64,000 nucleotides of DNA from Ashinkailepas kermadecensis (GCA_034440615.1 JAOTOM010005097.1:360001-424000); one strand, 5' to 3'; positions 47,441-60,146 are shown, counted from the stretch's first letter. Notes: a model not told the origin generated them from the sequence alone. Translations and numbers: made by a program.

Positions 47441-48301
47441 CTAGGGGATGTTAAGCTGGAAGATAAGGATGACACATGCCAGTTGATCGGGCTCTGACAC
47501 ACAGACGGATCCAGGGAAAAACAGATTTATCTCGACCTCCCGAAATGTTCTGATTGCAGTATTCTCAATTGATGCCCATTGTAGAGCACTGGCTTATTTT
47601 TAGTTACTGCTGAAGCCATAATTCACTCAAATCCAAAGCAGTCATTATTTTATTAATTTCTCGTTGTCGTTTTCCTGTGGGACTAAAAATCGAATTCCTC
47701 ATATCAGCAAGAAATCAATTTCATCCACGCTTCTTGGTCTGCCAGTGCTCCTACAGAGTTTGATTGAGCGATATTCAAACGCGGAAAACGTATTCCGAGG
47801 TCCGGCTGAGTTCGACAATATCACTTGATTCCCTGTCCCAGCCGCCTCGACCTGGAGCTCTGTCGACCATGCGGCTTGCGGCCGGAATATGCCGCGTCGA
47901 AATCAATTCCACGAGTCGACTGGGACGACGAAACACGCGAAATGAAAATCCGGGACGAAGGCGAAGAAGAAGCGCTGAGTAGACGACCGATGATCGACCT
48001 AGCGTCGATATTGACGTCTCAGTGCTGCGGCAGTCGTTTCCGTGAATGTGATCGAGTCACATAGTCAGCGCCTAGCCAACCGACTGACCGAACACGAGCG
48101 AAATGTAACCACATCTGCGCAAAAACAGGGAGGACGGGAAAGAATGCCACGCAATCAGTCGGCGAACTCAGCACCTTGGGTCACTACAAGGTCGTCACCT
48201 TCTCGGCTCGATGACGCCGGAGCAGTAGGAACATGCTCGGCATCGTCCAACCAACAACCGGCTCGGCTGCGGCAGATATCCACTCGGTTATGTGTCACCT
48301 A
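47441..48301. other. unassigned sequence
   Basis: A + frame through about 47890-48000 reads VDWDDETREMKIRDEGEEEA, acidic and non-repetitive, but I can place no splice sites or family. Confidence 0.4.
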
Positions 48302-48410
48302 GATTCGTGCCGGTCCGGTCCCTGATTCGTGCCGGTCCGGTCCCTGATTCGTGCCGGTCCGGTCCCCGATTCGTGCCGGTCCGGTCCCTGATTCGTGCCG
48401 GTCCCCTGCT
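48302..48410. repeat. 22-bp minisatellite, 5 copies
   Basis: ATTCGTGCCGGTCCGGTCCC plus TG; one copy has CCCG. CCGGTCCGG is a short palindrome. Confidence 0.95.
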
Positions 48411-48634
48411 TAGCAGGGTACACACCCAGCATATCAATGAAGGCGTCCTTATAGCACGCGATGATGTGATTTGATGCAGACAGTACCCGCGATAAAGAAG
48501 TCCCAATAGGGTGATATGAAGCGGTGTGGAGCGAATCTGGGCAAATTATGAACCTATGGATTGGAGAATAAATGGGGTGATGGTTTCTGTCCATGATGAA
48601 ACCGACGAACAGTGCCTTAACTCGAAACCTATAA

Positions 48635-48637
<3 letters not shown>

Positions 48638-48719
<82 letters not shown>
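48638..48719. repeat. (AT)n microsatellite
   Basis: About 80 bp of AT with one TTT interruption near the right end. Confidence 0.96.
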
Positions 48720-48721
<2 letters not shown>

Positions 48722-51555
48722 GGCTATCCGCAAAACTGCAGAATAAAAATAATACAGATAAAGTTCAGGTCGTTGAATAGCTTTGCACCAGGACTTTCAC
48801 CGGCATACTAACGGATACCTGCATCCTACCACCTGCAGCTACGCTGCAAACTACCTGGATTCGGTGTCATCGGAGCGGTCACGGGGCCATACGCCATGAC
48901 GTCACAACATGTGTTTACCAGGCGACCAATGAGAGACGGTCCGGCGCTGAGCGAGGTTCGCCTACGTCACCGCTACGTCACCGCCTGCGGTGGCGGGACG
49001 GCGCAGCAGTGCCCGACGGCGGCAAAAACCGCGCGCGCGCGACCGGCGCGGCGCCAGCTTCTTGTGTTGTCTCCGGTCCAACTGGCCCGGTTTTGCGCCA
49101 ATGCCAGGCGCAAATGGGAGTGTCGACAAGGAGGCAGCCCGCGGAGAGACGTCACGGACAGGTGGTCTCGCACTCGGTCGTTCCTCCGAGCCGGACACCG
49201 CCGTCGGCTCTCCACACAGAGCGCGAGCGAGTGGTCCCGATGAAAGGTCGCTTGACCGCGCGGCGATTAAGCGGTCGGCCGCGGCGGCGCCGGCGGATGG
49301 CGGGAGATGGTGGCGCGACCGGACGTGTTTACGGGACAGGCCGCAGGTCATCTGGCGGCACGGCCGTCACACCACTCACCGCTCCCGTACTGGCCAGGGA
49401 CACGTCCAGGGATCCGACGGTGAGCACCGCTTGTGATGTCCCCACTACCCCCCACCCCCACCTCACCTCAATCCGCACTTGCCAGGTGCCGGATGGCGGC
49501 CCCTCCAAGTGCATGGAGCGTTTTCGCACATCCAGCGATTAGGTTTTAAGCTTTGCTTGTTGGGGCTGCTTTGTTTGGCCACTTCGCCGTCAGTTCGGGT
49601 GACTTTGCATAGTCTATCGCTCATCTGTGTTTGCATCGTGAAAGTCGACAACTTTACGTCTAACTTTCACATGCTGCATTTACGGTCCTCAACTCAATGA
49701 ATAAGGTCGGAAAAACGAAGCGGAACGAACTGTGACGAGGTTTTTCGCTGTTGATAATGCAGCCCGGTGACACGTAATTATTTCCCGGAATGATAATCTG
49801 TCGGCCGACAATTATGTACATCGGAGAACGAACACAGGGGGAACTTCAGAACGGTCTGAGCTATTGCAGTGCTCAACTCCCACACTGGCGTATACTATGA
49901 CGCTGATCGAGAAAATCATTCCCGAGAAATAAATTATTGTGAGGCACACTGAGGATGGAACAGGGATGTTGTCACGCTAAAAACGGATCACGTAAGCGCA
50001 GAGTGCGTTGTTCTATCCGTCCTCAGTCACAACGGCTAAACTTTGCATTATCGACCGGGGGCGATAGGGCGTGTGATGCAAGTTGTCACGGTCCACACCG
50101 AGATACCTCGGGCGCAGATCCCAGTTCCCCGCACTGCCGTGCAAGTGACGCCCGTGCCGCTCTTCAGTTGCCAAATTCCCTTCACTACGTGTTGACAGCA
50201 AACCACTGTATTTGCTCACGAAACCCACTCGTATCGTCCAACGAGGGCGCAATTGTTACTGCGCGCCTAATAATTCCAGTCATGGGGCGCGGCTTACACG
50301 CGAAGTCACCGTGTGCTTAACCTTCCCTGCTAGCTCACGGCTGGCGGTAGCACGTGGAAGATGAACCTACCCTCAAGCTGAAGAGCAGCGTCCAAAGCGG
50401 CAACTTGCGCCCCTCCAGGTACTTGAAGGTCCTTACTAATATAGATTACGTCATTGTTGGTTACAACTCAAACATTCCAGGTATTAACTCATTACATTAC
50501 AACACGCTTATAATTAATACTGAATTAACTTGTGCTAGTTCATATTATTTATATACGGATAGCAAGAACCGTTTGTTATTCGGTAGTGGACAGAAAATAA
50601 TTGTAGGAACATGATTTTCGGGTATATCTTAAAGTTAGTCATTTTATATTTCCAAACACCTACTCCCAGATATGGTAGTCGACGAAATCGGTCGGTGTCC
50701 AAACCTCCTACCCGTAAGTTATGGTGTGAATACTTATTGCTTGGGCGGTGTAAGCATGCCAGGAGTATCAAAATAGATACGCGCACTTGGTTGACATTGA
50801 TGCATATTTGTGTAGTAGTTTCAGTTATACAGTCATAAAGTCATAGGTTTCAGACTTATTAAGAGCCAGAGGGGCCCATCTGGGTCAAGCTTGCAAAGAG
50901 AAGTTAATATGAGCCTGGAGAAAAAGATGCTCAACACCCCAACGAATATCACGCCCTAAATTCCAAACAAGCTATCCACCAAAATCCTACACACCTCCCA
51001 ATACCTATCTACCTACCTATATCACCCTATTCACTTGATCCTGTTGAGCTACTGTTACCCCTGAAACGCTTGAGCGGCATTCCTCACTAGTTTGACCATA
51101 GCTCTAATTGTGTAATCTGGAGGCTCGTACGACAAGCTCGTAGAGGTCGTTGAAATCTCTACATTAATCGGTAAGCGTATCGTTATTTACCAACATCCGT
51201 GCGCCTAATTTTCCTGATTTCAGCAGCTTCGTTGATAAAACCGCTTTGTTCTTGAAACTTTTGAGAAAGTTGCACTTACTTATTGCTTCCAATGTTTACC
51301 TATCATTATGCTAGGTCTGCTCACTCTATCTTGTTCCTGTACCTGCGAGATCTGGGAGCAAAAATCCGCCGTGAACCCGGCTCATAACTTCTTCGGTAGA
51401 TGTCCGATGAATGCCACCAATCCGCTTAAACTTTTTTGTTGTTGACATCTAACCAAAGCGGTGAAGGGCCAGGGCTCGCCCTAATAAACCTCCCGGTAGA
51501 GGCAGAGCACGTGCTAAGTTACCGGCGCGCTTCTGGCTGAACCAGTCGGCTGTAG
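48720..51555. other. mostly unassigned sequence
   Basis: GC-rich block at about 48890-49440 beginning with ATGACGTCAC (48896). From about 49440 a pyrimidine-rich tract ends CTTGCCAG (49486), followed by an open segment reading VPDGGPSKCMERFRTSSD then TAG (49542). That could be a terminal coding exon but is only 18 codons. The rest is AT-neutral with no repeats. Confidence 0.35.
48897..48904. promoter_or_regulatory. TGACGTCA palindrome (CRE-type)
   Basis: At the start of a GC-rich block. Confidence 0.35.
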
Positions 51556-52144
51556 ATGTCGACATCACGTGTAGCCGCACAGCGCGGCAGCTAGCAGCCT
51601 CCCCGTGTTTGTCGACATCACGTGTAGCCGCACAGCGCGGCAGCTGTCAGCCTCCCCGTGTTTGTCGACATCACGTGTAGCCGCACAGCGCGGCAGCTGG
51701 CAGCCTCCCCGTGTTTGTCGACATCACGTGTAGCCGCACAGCGCGGCAGCTGGCAGCCTCTCCGTGTTTGTCGACATCACGTGTAGCCGCACAGCGCGGC
51801 GGCTGGCAGCCTCCCCGTGTTTGTCGACATCACGTGTAGCCCCACAGCGCGGGCTCAGCCTCTCCGTGTTTGTCGACATCACGTGTAGCCGCACAGCGCG
51901 GCGGCTGGCAGCCTCCCCGTGTTTGTCGACATCACGTGTAGCCGCACACCGCGGCAGCTGGCAGCCTCCCCGTGTTTGTCGACATCACGTGTAACGGCAC
52001 AGCGCGGCAGCTGGCAGCCTCCCCGTGTTTGTCGACATCACGTGTAGCCGCACAGTGCGGCAGCTGGCAGCCTCCCCGTGTTTGTCGACATCACGTGTAA
52101 CGGCACAGCGCGGCGGCTGGCAGCCTCCCCTCCCCGTGTTTGTC
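51556..52144. repeat. 53-bp minisatellite, about 11 copies
   Basis: Unit GTCGACATCACGTGTAGCCG then CACAGCGCGGCAGCTGGCAG then CCTCCCCGTGTTT. Each unit holds three palindromes: GTCGAC, CACGTG and CAGCTG. A GTAACGG variant occurs in two copies near the right, with a GGCGGCTGG sub-variant. One unit near 51850 is shortened. Confidence 0.96.
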
Positions 52145-52803
<659 letters not shown>

Positions 52804-52812
<9 letters not shown>

Positions 52813-53453
52813 ACGTGTGCACTGCGTACGTCCGTGCATGTGAATGTGTGCGCGTAGGTGTGTGCGTGTGCCTGGTTGTGTGTATGTATACTCACGGATG
52901 TATCCATATATGCACATGTACACACATAAGCATACTTGTATGCTCAATACATATGCTTTGCACCTGGCCTGGTGCCATTGCTCTGCCATTGTTGGCACTG
53001 CACGTGTCCGACGTCTGCATCCGACGGCACCCGGTGGGGAGACTCACGGCACGAGCTGAGCAGTAGCCTGGTGTGCTGAGTCGGACGCCACTGGAGCGCG
53101 AGGTGGCGGTGGACAGACGGCGTGGGCGTCAGTCTACTGGTCTGCGGTCGGCCAGACGGCAACTGCAGCACGAATTGCTGGCGCTGCAGCAGCCGGTTCA
53201 CAGCGGGTCTTGCGGCTGACTGGCCCCGAGTCCCGTTTTACAGACGGGACACGTCCAGCACCTGCGAGCTTCCGGTCCACGCCGGGCGCTGGAGGCGCCC
53301 ACGTTGTCGTCGCCGGCTCGCTACGCACGTGTGTTGCAGAGCATGACTCGTGCCTTCCATGAGCACCGCTCCCGCTGCAGAACGGCTGATGCTGGTGGCG
53401 CAGTGCCTTTGAATCGCACCCATCTCCGAACGGCCAGGAAGATATCTCGCATC
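52804..53453. other. unassigned sequence
   Basis: A GT-rich shoulder to about 52880, then GC-rich, with no gene I can support. Confidence 0.4.
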
Positions 53454-53931
53454 CAATGGCGTAGCCAGAGGTTTGTTTTGGGAGGGGTATCTGGAGGTGC
53501 AGAGAGAGGATCACTAAGGGTGCCCCCAAATGGCCCTTCAATACACACACTGAATACACTCGTTGCCAACGATGCACTAAGCATCTGCAAGTTTAAAAAA
53601 GCATGTATAGCTACATCTTATATCCAATTCAGCAAGTTTCCTTAATTATGTGAAGACAAAATCCCTGTTTTCGAATTGCTTCCATATCACGCTCACCATG
53701 GTTCCGAGAGCTATGGAGCAAACATCTACCATAAATGTGCTTCTGTGCACAGAAATGACCCCATATATTTCGGAGGGCCAAAATATCCACAATGATGAGG
53801 ACGAAAGCAAATGGTCATCGGATGTTTGAGAGAAGCTCAATGCAAATGGAGGATTCTCGCTGAGAGCAGGACACCCCTTAGTTTGAATGTGTGACCCTGT
53901 GCGACCGTGCAGAAAATGTCGTGGTCTTAAG

Positions 53932-55064
53932 CACTGGCTGATCCAGGGGGGGGGGGCAATTCCGGCCATGCCCCCCCCCAAGCGCTTCAAAGGGGGGCCA
54001 TAGTGTCTTTTGGCCCCCAAACCAATAAAAGTAAACTAAATTAAAATGCAGTAACCTTTGCTGAGGTTAAAAAATAGCTTTCCGGGTGAAATAATCTCCA
54101 ATTTTAAAGGTATTTTGTTATGATTGTTTGGAAGCCCAATATGGTAGCATAGTAGATTCTGACGCATCGAGGGTTCTATGCTGTTGAAGTTCTGCTTACA
54201 GCAAGAGATGACGAAATCAGCAGTTTCATTATTCCTTCGTCAGATAGGTTCATGAAGTTTGTTTAGCCAGTAACGGGCAAGCGGACCCAGTGAGCCAGAT
54301 TTCGAAAGCGGAATTTGAACAGGATGTTTTGTGCGAGTGACCAGTCGAGCCCAGTTGAGCAACATGTTTCGTATGTTGGTGTTGGGGTTGCTAAGATGAA
54401 GAGACAGGCTACATTCACTAGCCGATCCAGGGAGGGGCCATTCCGGCCATGGCTCCCCCGAAGCGCTTAAAATGGGGGGGGGGGCATAGTGTCTTTTGGC
54501 CCCCGAAACCAACAAAAGTAAACTGAATGAAAATGCTTTGCCGAGGTTAAAAAATATCGTCTGGATGAAAGAATCTCCAATTTTAAAGGTATTTTTTTAT
54601 AATTGTTTGGAAGCCAATATGGTAGCATAGTACATTCTTACACGCATCGAGGGTTCTATGCTGCTCAAGTTCTGCTTACAGCAAGAGTTGACAAAATCGG
54701 ATCTGCCAGTGTGTACACGTGCACGAACGTTGACGTGGTACAAGACGTTGAACGTGAGCATGAACGTTTTGGTAAACAAGAACAAAAATCCCGTAATTTA
54801 GAAGCGGTGGAGGTAGGCTGGGGCCCCTACACAGGAAATTATGTTGTCATTAATTATTATTGTAAAAAATGGGTCCATTTGACAAATAGTGGTAGAAATC
54901 CGATGCTTTTAACCAAAAATAGTGGGAGAATGGGCACCCTCCAAATCCCTTCGACCCCTCCTCTGATGCAATTCCTAAGTACGCCACTGGGGGAGGGGGA
55001 GGGGGGGGCTGATGCCGAAAACCGAAAGTTGCCCCCCCAAACCGGTGGGCTAGATCCGCCAGTG
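53932..55064. mobile_element. hAT-like non-autonomous DNA transposon with 8-bp target duplication
   Basis: Starts CACTGGCTGATCCAG and ends CTAGATCCGCCAGTG; the ends pair at 13 of 15 positions. GTCTTAAG lies immediately outside on both sides (53924-53931 and 55065-55072), an 8-bp target duplication as expected for hAT insertions. An 11-G run follows the left end and a C run precedes the right end. Length 1133 bp; no transposase motif seen. The first 290 bp are repeated at 54416-54699, so the left end is present twice. Confidence 0.85.
54416..54699. repeat. second copy of the transposon left half
   Basis: CACTAGCCGATCCAG followed by CATAGTGTCTTTTGGCCCCC, CTCCAATTTTAAAGGTATTT and CATCGAGGGTTCTATGCTG matches 53932-54219 with scattered substitutions and small indels. 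Confidence 0.92.
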
Positions 55065-55156
55065 GTCTTAAGGCCCATAAGTCCTCCTCCCGCGGCTACG
55101 CCACTCCCCATGCCTCTGAACCAACTGCCGGGGACATCGCAGTCGCATCTTCGAAT

Positions 55157-55235
55157 CGATACCAGAGGACCAGCTATATATCTCCCAATCAGTCGAGATA
55201 CCAGAGGACCAGCTGTATATCTCCCAATCAGTCGA
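55157..55235. repeat. 39-bp tandem duplication
   Basis: GATACCAGAGGACCAGCT(A/G)T then ATATCTCCCAATCAGTCGA, twice. Confidence 0.94.
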
Positions 55236-55454
55236 CACACGTGGCGAGCCCACCAACCACGGATCGGAGCCAGTGATGGCGCACGGGAGCGGGTCTCGCG
55301 CCGATCAGGTCGACCTCTGCTTCCAGTTCCAGCCGATGCTACTGCACACACGCTGCATCGTGTGCCGGCTACAGTATGACGGTATCGAGTGCGATCAACC
55401 ACGCCAGCGACTCTTCCAACTGACGGTGAAGTCGTGCAGTTAGTCAACTATTTG

Positions 55455-55929
55455 AGTTTAAAGGGCACTTTGACCAAAGATGTGACCATTTAGCGCCCAT
55501 AACCTGCAGTTCAGCATTTCAGGACACTATAGAACGTGTTACCGAGGCGTGAAGATGGTTTAAAATCCGATCGCTCTCAGATAGCCGAAGGAAGATGTTT
55601 CATTAATTAACTATTTCCGAGTCATCCGCCAGCACATTGAGTAATGAGGTGCACCGTGTACTATGTCCATAAAACAACCTTCGCTCGCATGAGAAGTGCT
55701 GGCATGATAGAAGTACATGACGCACAGTTAGGATTCCTAAGCAGCGGGGATGCTGGGGTCTCTCATCGCCGCAGAGAAGGTATCGTTGGGTAGCATGTGT
55801 GTGGCCGAGGCGCAGTCTGCACAGCGTCACCTCGTTTGATCTAGATCTGCCATAGCGCGATGGCCGGTCTCCAAGGTGTGATTTCATCGCGTGCAGCTTA
55901 GTTGAAGTCTTGCAGTGAGCCTGCTGCAT
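55455..55929 (-). mobile_element. LINE 3' end: C-terminal zinc-knuckle-like region and 3' UTR
   Basis: On minus from 55929 the frame carries EVTLCRLRLGHTHATQRYLL, then C-G-D-E-R-P-x-x-P-R-C, then LTVRHVLLSCQHF. This is the characteristic C-terminal block after the RNase H domain of I/Jockey-type LINEs: a (R/C)LRLGHT motif, a cysteine pair, and (L/V)TVRH(V/I)L. It ends at a stop near 55603. About 150 bp of probable 3' UTR follow, including a TTGGTCAAAGTGCCCTTTAA block typical in style of such tails. 5'-truncated; the retained frame is intact for 108 codons. Confidence 0.82.
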
Positions 55930-57918
55930 GTATCACACTGGCGCGTTGCTTTGCGTTAACCATGCTGCATTGTTCACACAGACCACGGCACAAAGCAGGC
56001 AACGGTGTCCGTCAGCCTCGTCCTTCGCATTCAAATCCTGTGCTGAGTTGGCTTGGCAGCTCGCCACACCGATGAGGAAATGCGATTTGAACAGCTGTTT
56101 TCAGCGCTTTCGAGTGATACAAGTATATTTATCGCCATCTGCAAGAAGATTGATCTTTCGGGGCACACCATAGCTCAGCGACGAGCCAGGCTCCGATAGC
56201 CTTAGCCCAGCAGCCAAAAGCGAAGTGACCCCACATCCAAATGGATCTATCGAAGCTTCACTGGAGACGTGCGCGAGGAGATCTTCACCTTGTACGTTCA
56301 TACCACTTCACGATAAAGCATAACACGGATTGAAACTTCCAAACCCGCACCAATCCGCATCCACATGAGACAATCTTATCGGATCCATATCCATATCGAA
56401 TGGAGATTTGGTCATATCCATGTCCATATCGAATGCATCAGTGGTGCAGTGTTTACACATTTGCAGTGTATGTTGGCGGACATTGCTGCAGGTAATCAAC
56501 CAGGAGATATATCAGTGGGGGCAATGTTTACAACTTCTTTTGACCAACGAGTTTATTCATCTTTGGCTGTGAAGTGAATGCCAGCAGCACCTGCATGTGC
56601 AACGCACCATGGTATTGAAGCATGGTGCATGAAGCATTTAAATTTGCTACCAACACATCCCAATGGAGGCGGGCGGCTGCCCGTTCTGCAATACAACGCC
56701 AGTTATCCCAGTGTTTTGCATCTGATGAATAATGTCCGCGTTTCGTGTGGACGTCAACAATTCACTCGGCATGTTTTCCTTCAAATGATGGCCAATTCAA
56801 TTCGAATGGCATTCAGTGTTTGATTCGTAAACTGCCACGTTATTGAAGAAAAAAGCTGGTGACGAGTTGTGAATGCTCATCATATATTTGCTAAAGCTGG
56901 CCATCCTGCAAAGCCACGCAGAGTTGTAAAATAGCCTCGTGCGCAGCTCTTGATACAGGATTCGTGATTGCCTGGTCGTGTGACAGAAACGCATGCCTGT
57001 GGCGGAAGTTGCTTCCGCATCTTATCTTTATGCTCGCGATTTAGCGTTTGCCTGCGCTTGTTCACGCTATATCCGACACGCCCAGAGATTCTGCCATGCT
57101 TCCGCAAGATTATTACACTGCCGCGCCCCAGGGGTAACACAGTCTCTCAGAGTCAAGGACTTGGATGGAAGTAATTACGTCCAAGCAAATCCCAGAAGAT
57201 TACCTAGTCAGGCACGCCTAGAAATATCCTCGCACTCGAGGCCCCGGATGATATCCTGCCAATCGGACACCCACCGGAGGATTCTCCGCCTTCATTACTC
57301 GTGCACAGCTAGGCGTTATTACTCAAGCTAACACACTGCGGATTAAAAACAACACATTCGGCAGGTTATCCTCCCACAAGCTTCTGGCGACTCTATCACT
57401 TGTGCACACACACACCCTGCGATATTCTCTCCTTCAAACACAATTCGGAAGATCCTCTTACTCACACACGAAAAGAAATATCGAGCTGTGAGCGGTGACC
57501 GACCACGTGCTCCCAGATCGCGCCGTGGCGCCAAGAGCCAGGACTGCATTTCGCGCGCAGTCAAAAGCGAATGCCGCAGTCAACAGGGAGTGTTGTGCGG
57601 CACCGACAAAACCGTGGGACATTTCGCTTCACCAGGCACGCCGGGAGATTGACCGCTCTGACAAATTGCCTGTCGACGCCTAGAGGCAAGACGAGCACCT
57701 CGCGTATCGTCGGAACGCTCGCGCGCTCCACTCTTGGTGACGTCACGGCCCGTCACGTCACGTGGTCGGGCCGGGCAGCGGCGGCGTCTATTTCGGCGCG
57801 CGGTGCGGCTGGCCACGTGCTCGCCGGTGTGACCCGTGTGCGCGCCTGCGCTCTCCGCCGACGGAGGCCAGATGGGCAGCCGAACAGGACACGGCCCGGG
57901 TCCTGTCGGTACGTCAGC
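55930..57918. other. mostly unassigned sequence
   Basis: AT-neutral to about 57480, then CpG-rich to about 57900 with a GTGACGTCAC palindrome at 57737. ATCCATATCCATATCGAATG is partly duplicated near 56380 and 56417. No gene. Confidence 0.4.
57737..57746. promoter_or_regulatory. GTGACGTCAC palindrome (CRE-type)
   Basis: Followed by GGCCCGTCACGTCACGTGG, a run of further CGTCA half-sites and a CACGTG E-box. Confidence 0.4.
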
Positions 57919-57966
57919 GGGTGGTGCGACATGGGGTGGTACGGCATCGGGTGGTGCGACATCGGG
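57919..57966. repeat. 15-16 bp tandem repeat, 3 copies
   Basis: GGGTGGTGCGACAT(C/G)G and GGTGGTACGGCATCG. Confidence 0.88.
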
Positions 57967-58095
57967 TTAGTCTGTCGTCCGCAATGAGTATGGGTGGTCA
58001 CCATTCCACAGGTGATGTTTCGTCTCCCCATCGCCTGCGGGGAGATTCGGCTCGGCCGCCTGGCAGCAGCCTGCACGTGTCCACCAAACCGGTTC

Positions 58096-58635
58096 GGCAT
58101 TGGTACCGATCGGCATTGGGCACCGATCGGCCTTGATACTGATAGGCATTGACACCGATTTTGGCATTGGTACCGATCGGCATTGGTACTGATCGGCATT
58201 GGGCACCGATCGACCTTGATACTGATAGGCATTGACACCGATTGGCATTGGTACCGATCGGCATTGGTACTGATCGGCATTGGGCACCGATCGACCTTGA
58301 TACTGATAGGCATTGACACGATTGGCTTGGTACCTCGGTATTGGTACTGATCGGCATTGGGCACCCATTAAACTTTATATTAGGCATTGACACCGATTGG
58401 CATTGGTACCGATCGGCATTGGTACTGATCGGCATTGGGCACCGATCGACCTTGATACTGATAGGCATTGACACCGATTGGCATTGGTACCGATCGGCAT
58501 TGGTACTGATCGGCATTGGGCACCGATCGGCCTTGATACTGATAGGCATTGACACCGATTGGCATTGGTACCGATCGGCATTGGTACTGATCGGCATTGG
58601 TACTGATCGGCATTGGTACCGATTGGCATCGCACG
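58096..58635. repeat. 16-bp subunit array with 81-bp higher-order repeat
   Basis: Five related subunits (GGCATTGGTACCGATC, GGCATTGGTACTGATC, GGCATTGGGCACCGATC, GACCTTGATACTGATA, GGCATTGACACCGATT) repeat in fixed order. The GACACCGATT subunit lies at 58151, 58234, 58315, 58389, 58470 and 58551: spacings of 83, 81, 74, 81 and 81. The 74-bp interval is a damaged unit near 58320-58380. Confidence 0.95.
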
Positions 58636-58794
58636 GACAGCCGCTAAACATGAATGAAGTTGTGTGTTGCCTGAATGTACGTGCAATCGGCATAGGGTGA
58701 ACGTTTACAATCCATTTTCTTAACTGCATTTGGCTCCAGAAATTATAGCATCTGCAACACCGGACTGGACCCATGGTATTATCTTCCCCACCTG

Positions 58795-58796
<2 letters not shown>

Positions 58797-58858
<62 letters not shown>
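58797..58858. repeat. (AT)n microsatellite
   Basis: About 60 bp of AT, with ATATATA-rich echoes to about 58890. Confidence 0.96.
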
Positions 58859-58861
<3 letters not shown>

Positions 58862-59365
58862 GCATAGGAGGAGTCTATATATACTATATATAACTTTGAT
58901 GAAGTTCTTGGTGCGATATCGGCAGCATCGAAAATTGTGAGGTTCGCATTCATCTTATCTGGCGTGTAACAGGGTGAAATGTTTTGATACTTCGGTTTGG
59001 GTCAGGGAATATACATGACGAGATAAGCAGTGTGTTTACAACGTATTGGAGATAGGGGCTGAAGTCATCTCCACTATGAGAGACGCCGACACGTGTCCTG
59101 CGTTTGTGAGTACGGAGGACGTGATTTGGCATCTGGAACATGGCGTCAGTACATGATCTGACGTCAAGGGGCGACGGAGAGTCACTTGTCACGTGACCAG
59201 GGAACTGCACGTGAGTTAACCTGAAATGACTGACGGTTAGTGACTGGCCGCCTGGCTCTGGACCTCTGACGACTTCGACATCTGCTATAGCCGAGCAGAG
59301 GCGCTGCCAAGAGGGCCAGGGGTCGGTCCCCTCCACTGAGCACCCAAAAATACACTAGATCAAAT
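58859..59365. other. unassigned sequence
   Basis: Includes TGACGTCA at 59159-59166. No gene. Confidence 0.4.
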
Positions 59366-59490
59366 ATAGCATTTTGCCATTCTCACGATGCAAAACTCTA
59401 AATTTTCGACGTGCTTCGCGCGCCCGAGACTTGTTCTATTTCTTCGCATCTTTTGGGTCGGTCCCCTTAGGAAAATTATGGATACGTCAC
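59366..59490 (-). repeat. dispersed repeat family B, copy 2 (inverted)
   Basis: The complement carries ATTTTCCTAAGGGG, GAAATAGAAC, GCGCGCGAAGCACG and GAAAATTTA in the order seen at 10850-10965. Confidence 0.7.
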
Positions 59491-59499
59491 TGTAGCCAA

Positions 59500-60100
59500 A
59501 TCATTAGTGACTCTCTTTCTGTTGCACAACTCAAGGTCTGCTGGCTCCTCGCTGGTTTGCCGCTGGGTTGCCGCTGGTTTTCCGCTAAGTAACCAGTGAT
59601 CCTCGATGAAGCAGTTGGTGACTTCCAGCTAAGCTACTGACAAGCTACCGGCTGAATGACCGGTGATTTCTTGATTGCATTACTGAAGATCCTTTGGTCC
59701 CAGTGTGGTTTCCCAATATGAAGTGATTCCTGACTAAGTGACTGGTGATTATTTGGCTACGTGACCATTGATCCCCGCTAAGTGATCTGTGATCTCTCGT
59801 TAAGTTACTAAGTTACTAAGTGCCCCGTCTAAATGACTAGTGATTGCGAGTTATGTTGCCAGCGGTATCTTTCTAGGTAACCAGTGATATGTTGTTTAGT
59901 AGCCCGTGATACTCTGCTAAGTGACTAATGGTCGTCCACTCAGGGATAGCCTAGCTCCCGCTGAAGGAACAGTGACGACCCCCCCCCCCTCCCCGCTGAG
60001 CTAAATAACCAGTGACTCATCGGCCAAGCGACTCTCTGGCAAAACAACTCATGATTCTCCACTCAGCAACTTGTGATTTCCCGTCGAGTGGCCGATGATT
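59500..60100. repeat. decayed tandem repeat, about 27-30 bp period
   Basis: Variants of CTAAGTGACTGGTGATTC (AAGTAACCAGTGATCCTC, AATGACCGGTGATTTCT, TACGTGACCATTGATCCCC, AATGACTAGTGATTGCG) recur about twenty times with heavy drift. An 11-C run lies at 59979-59989. Confidence 0.75.
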
Positions 60101-60146
60101 CAGCGTGAGGTGCAGCTCGTGCCGGCTCCGGCTAGTGTGGCGTGGC

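Larger units (their letters stand above)
53454..55106. mobile_element. outer hAT-like element, interrupted by the inner one (putative)
   Basis: CAATGGCGTAGCC at 53454 and the complement of GGCTACGCCACT (ending about 55105) form short inverted ends with the GGCGTAGCC core common in invertebrate hAT elements. Removing the inner insertion leaves an element of about 510 bp. I find no clean 8-bp duplication around the outer ends, so it is less certain than the inner one. Confidence 0.45.
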
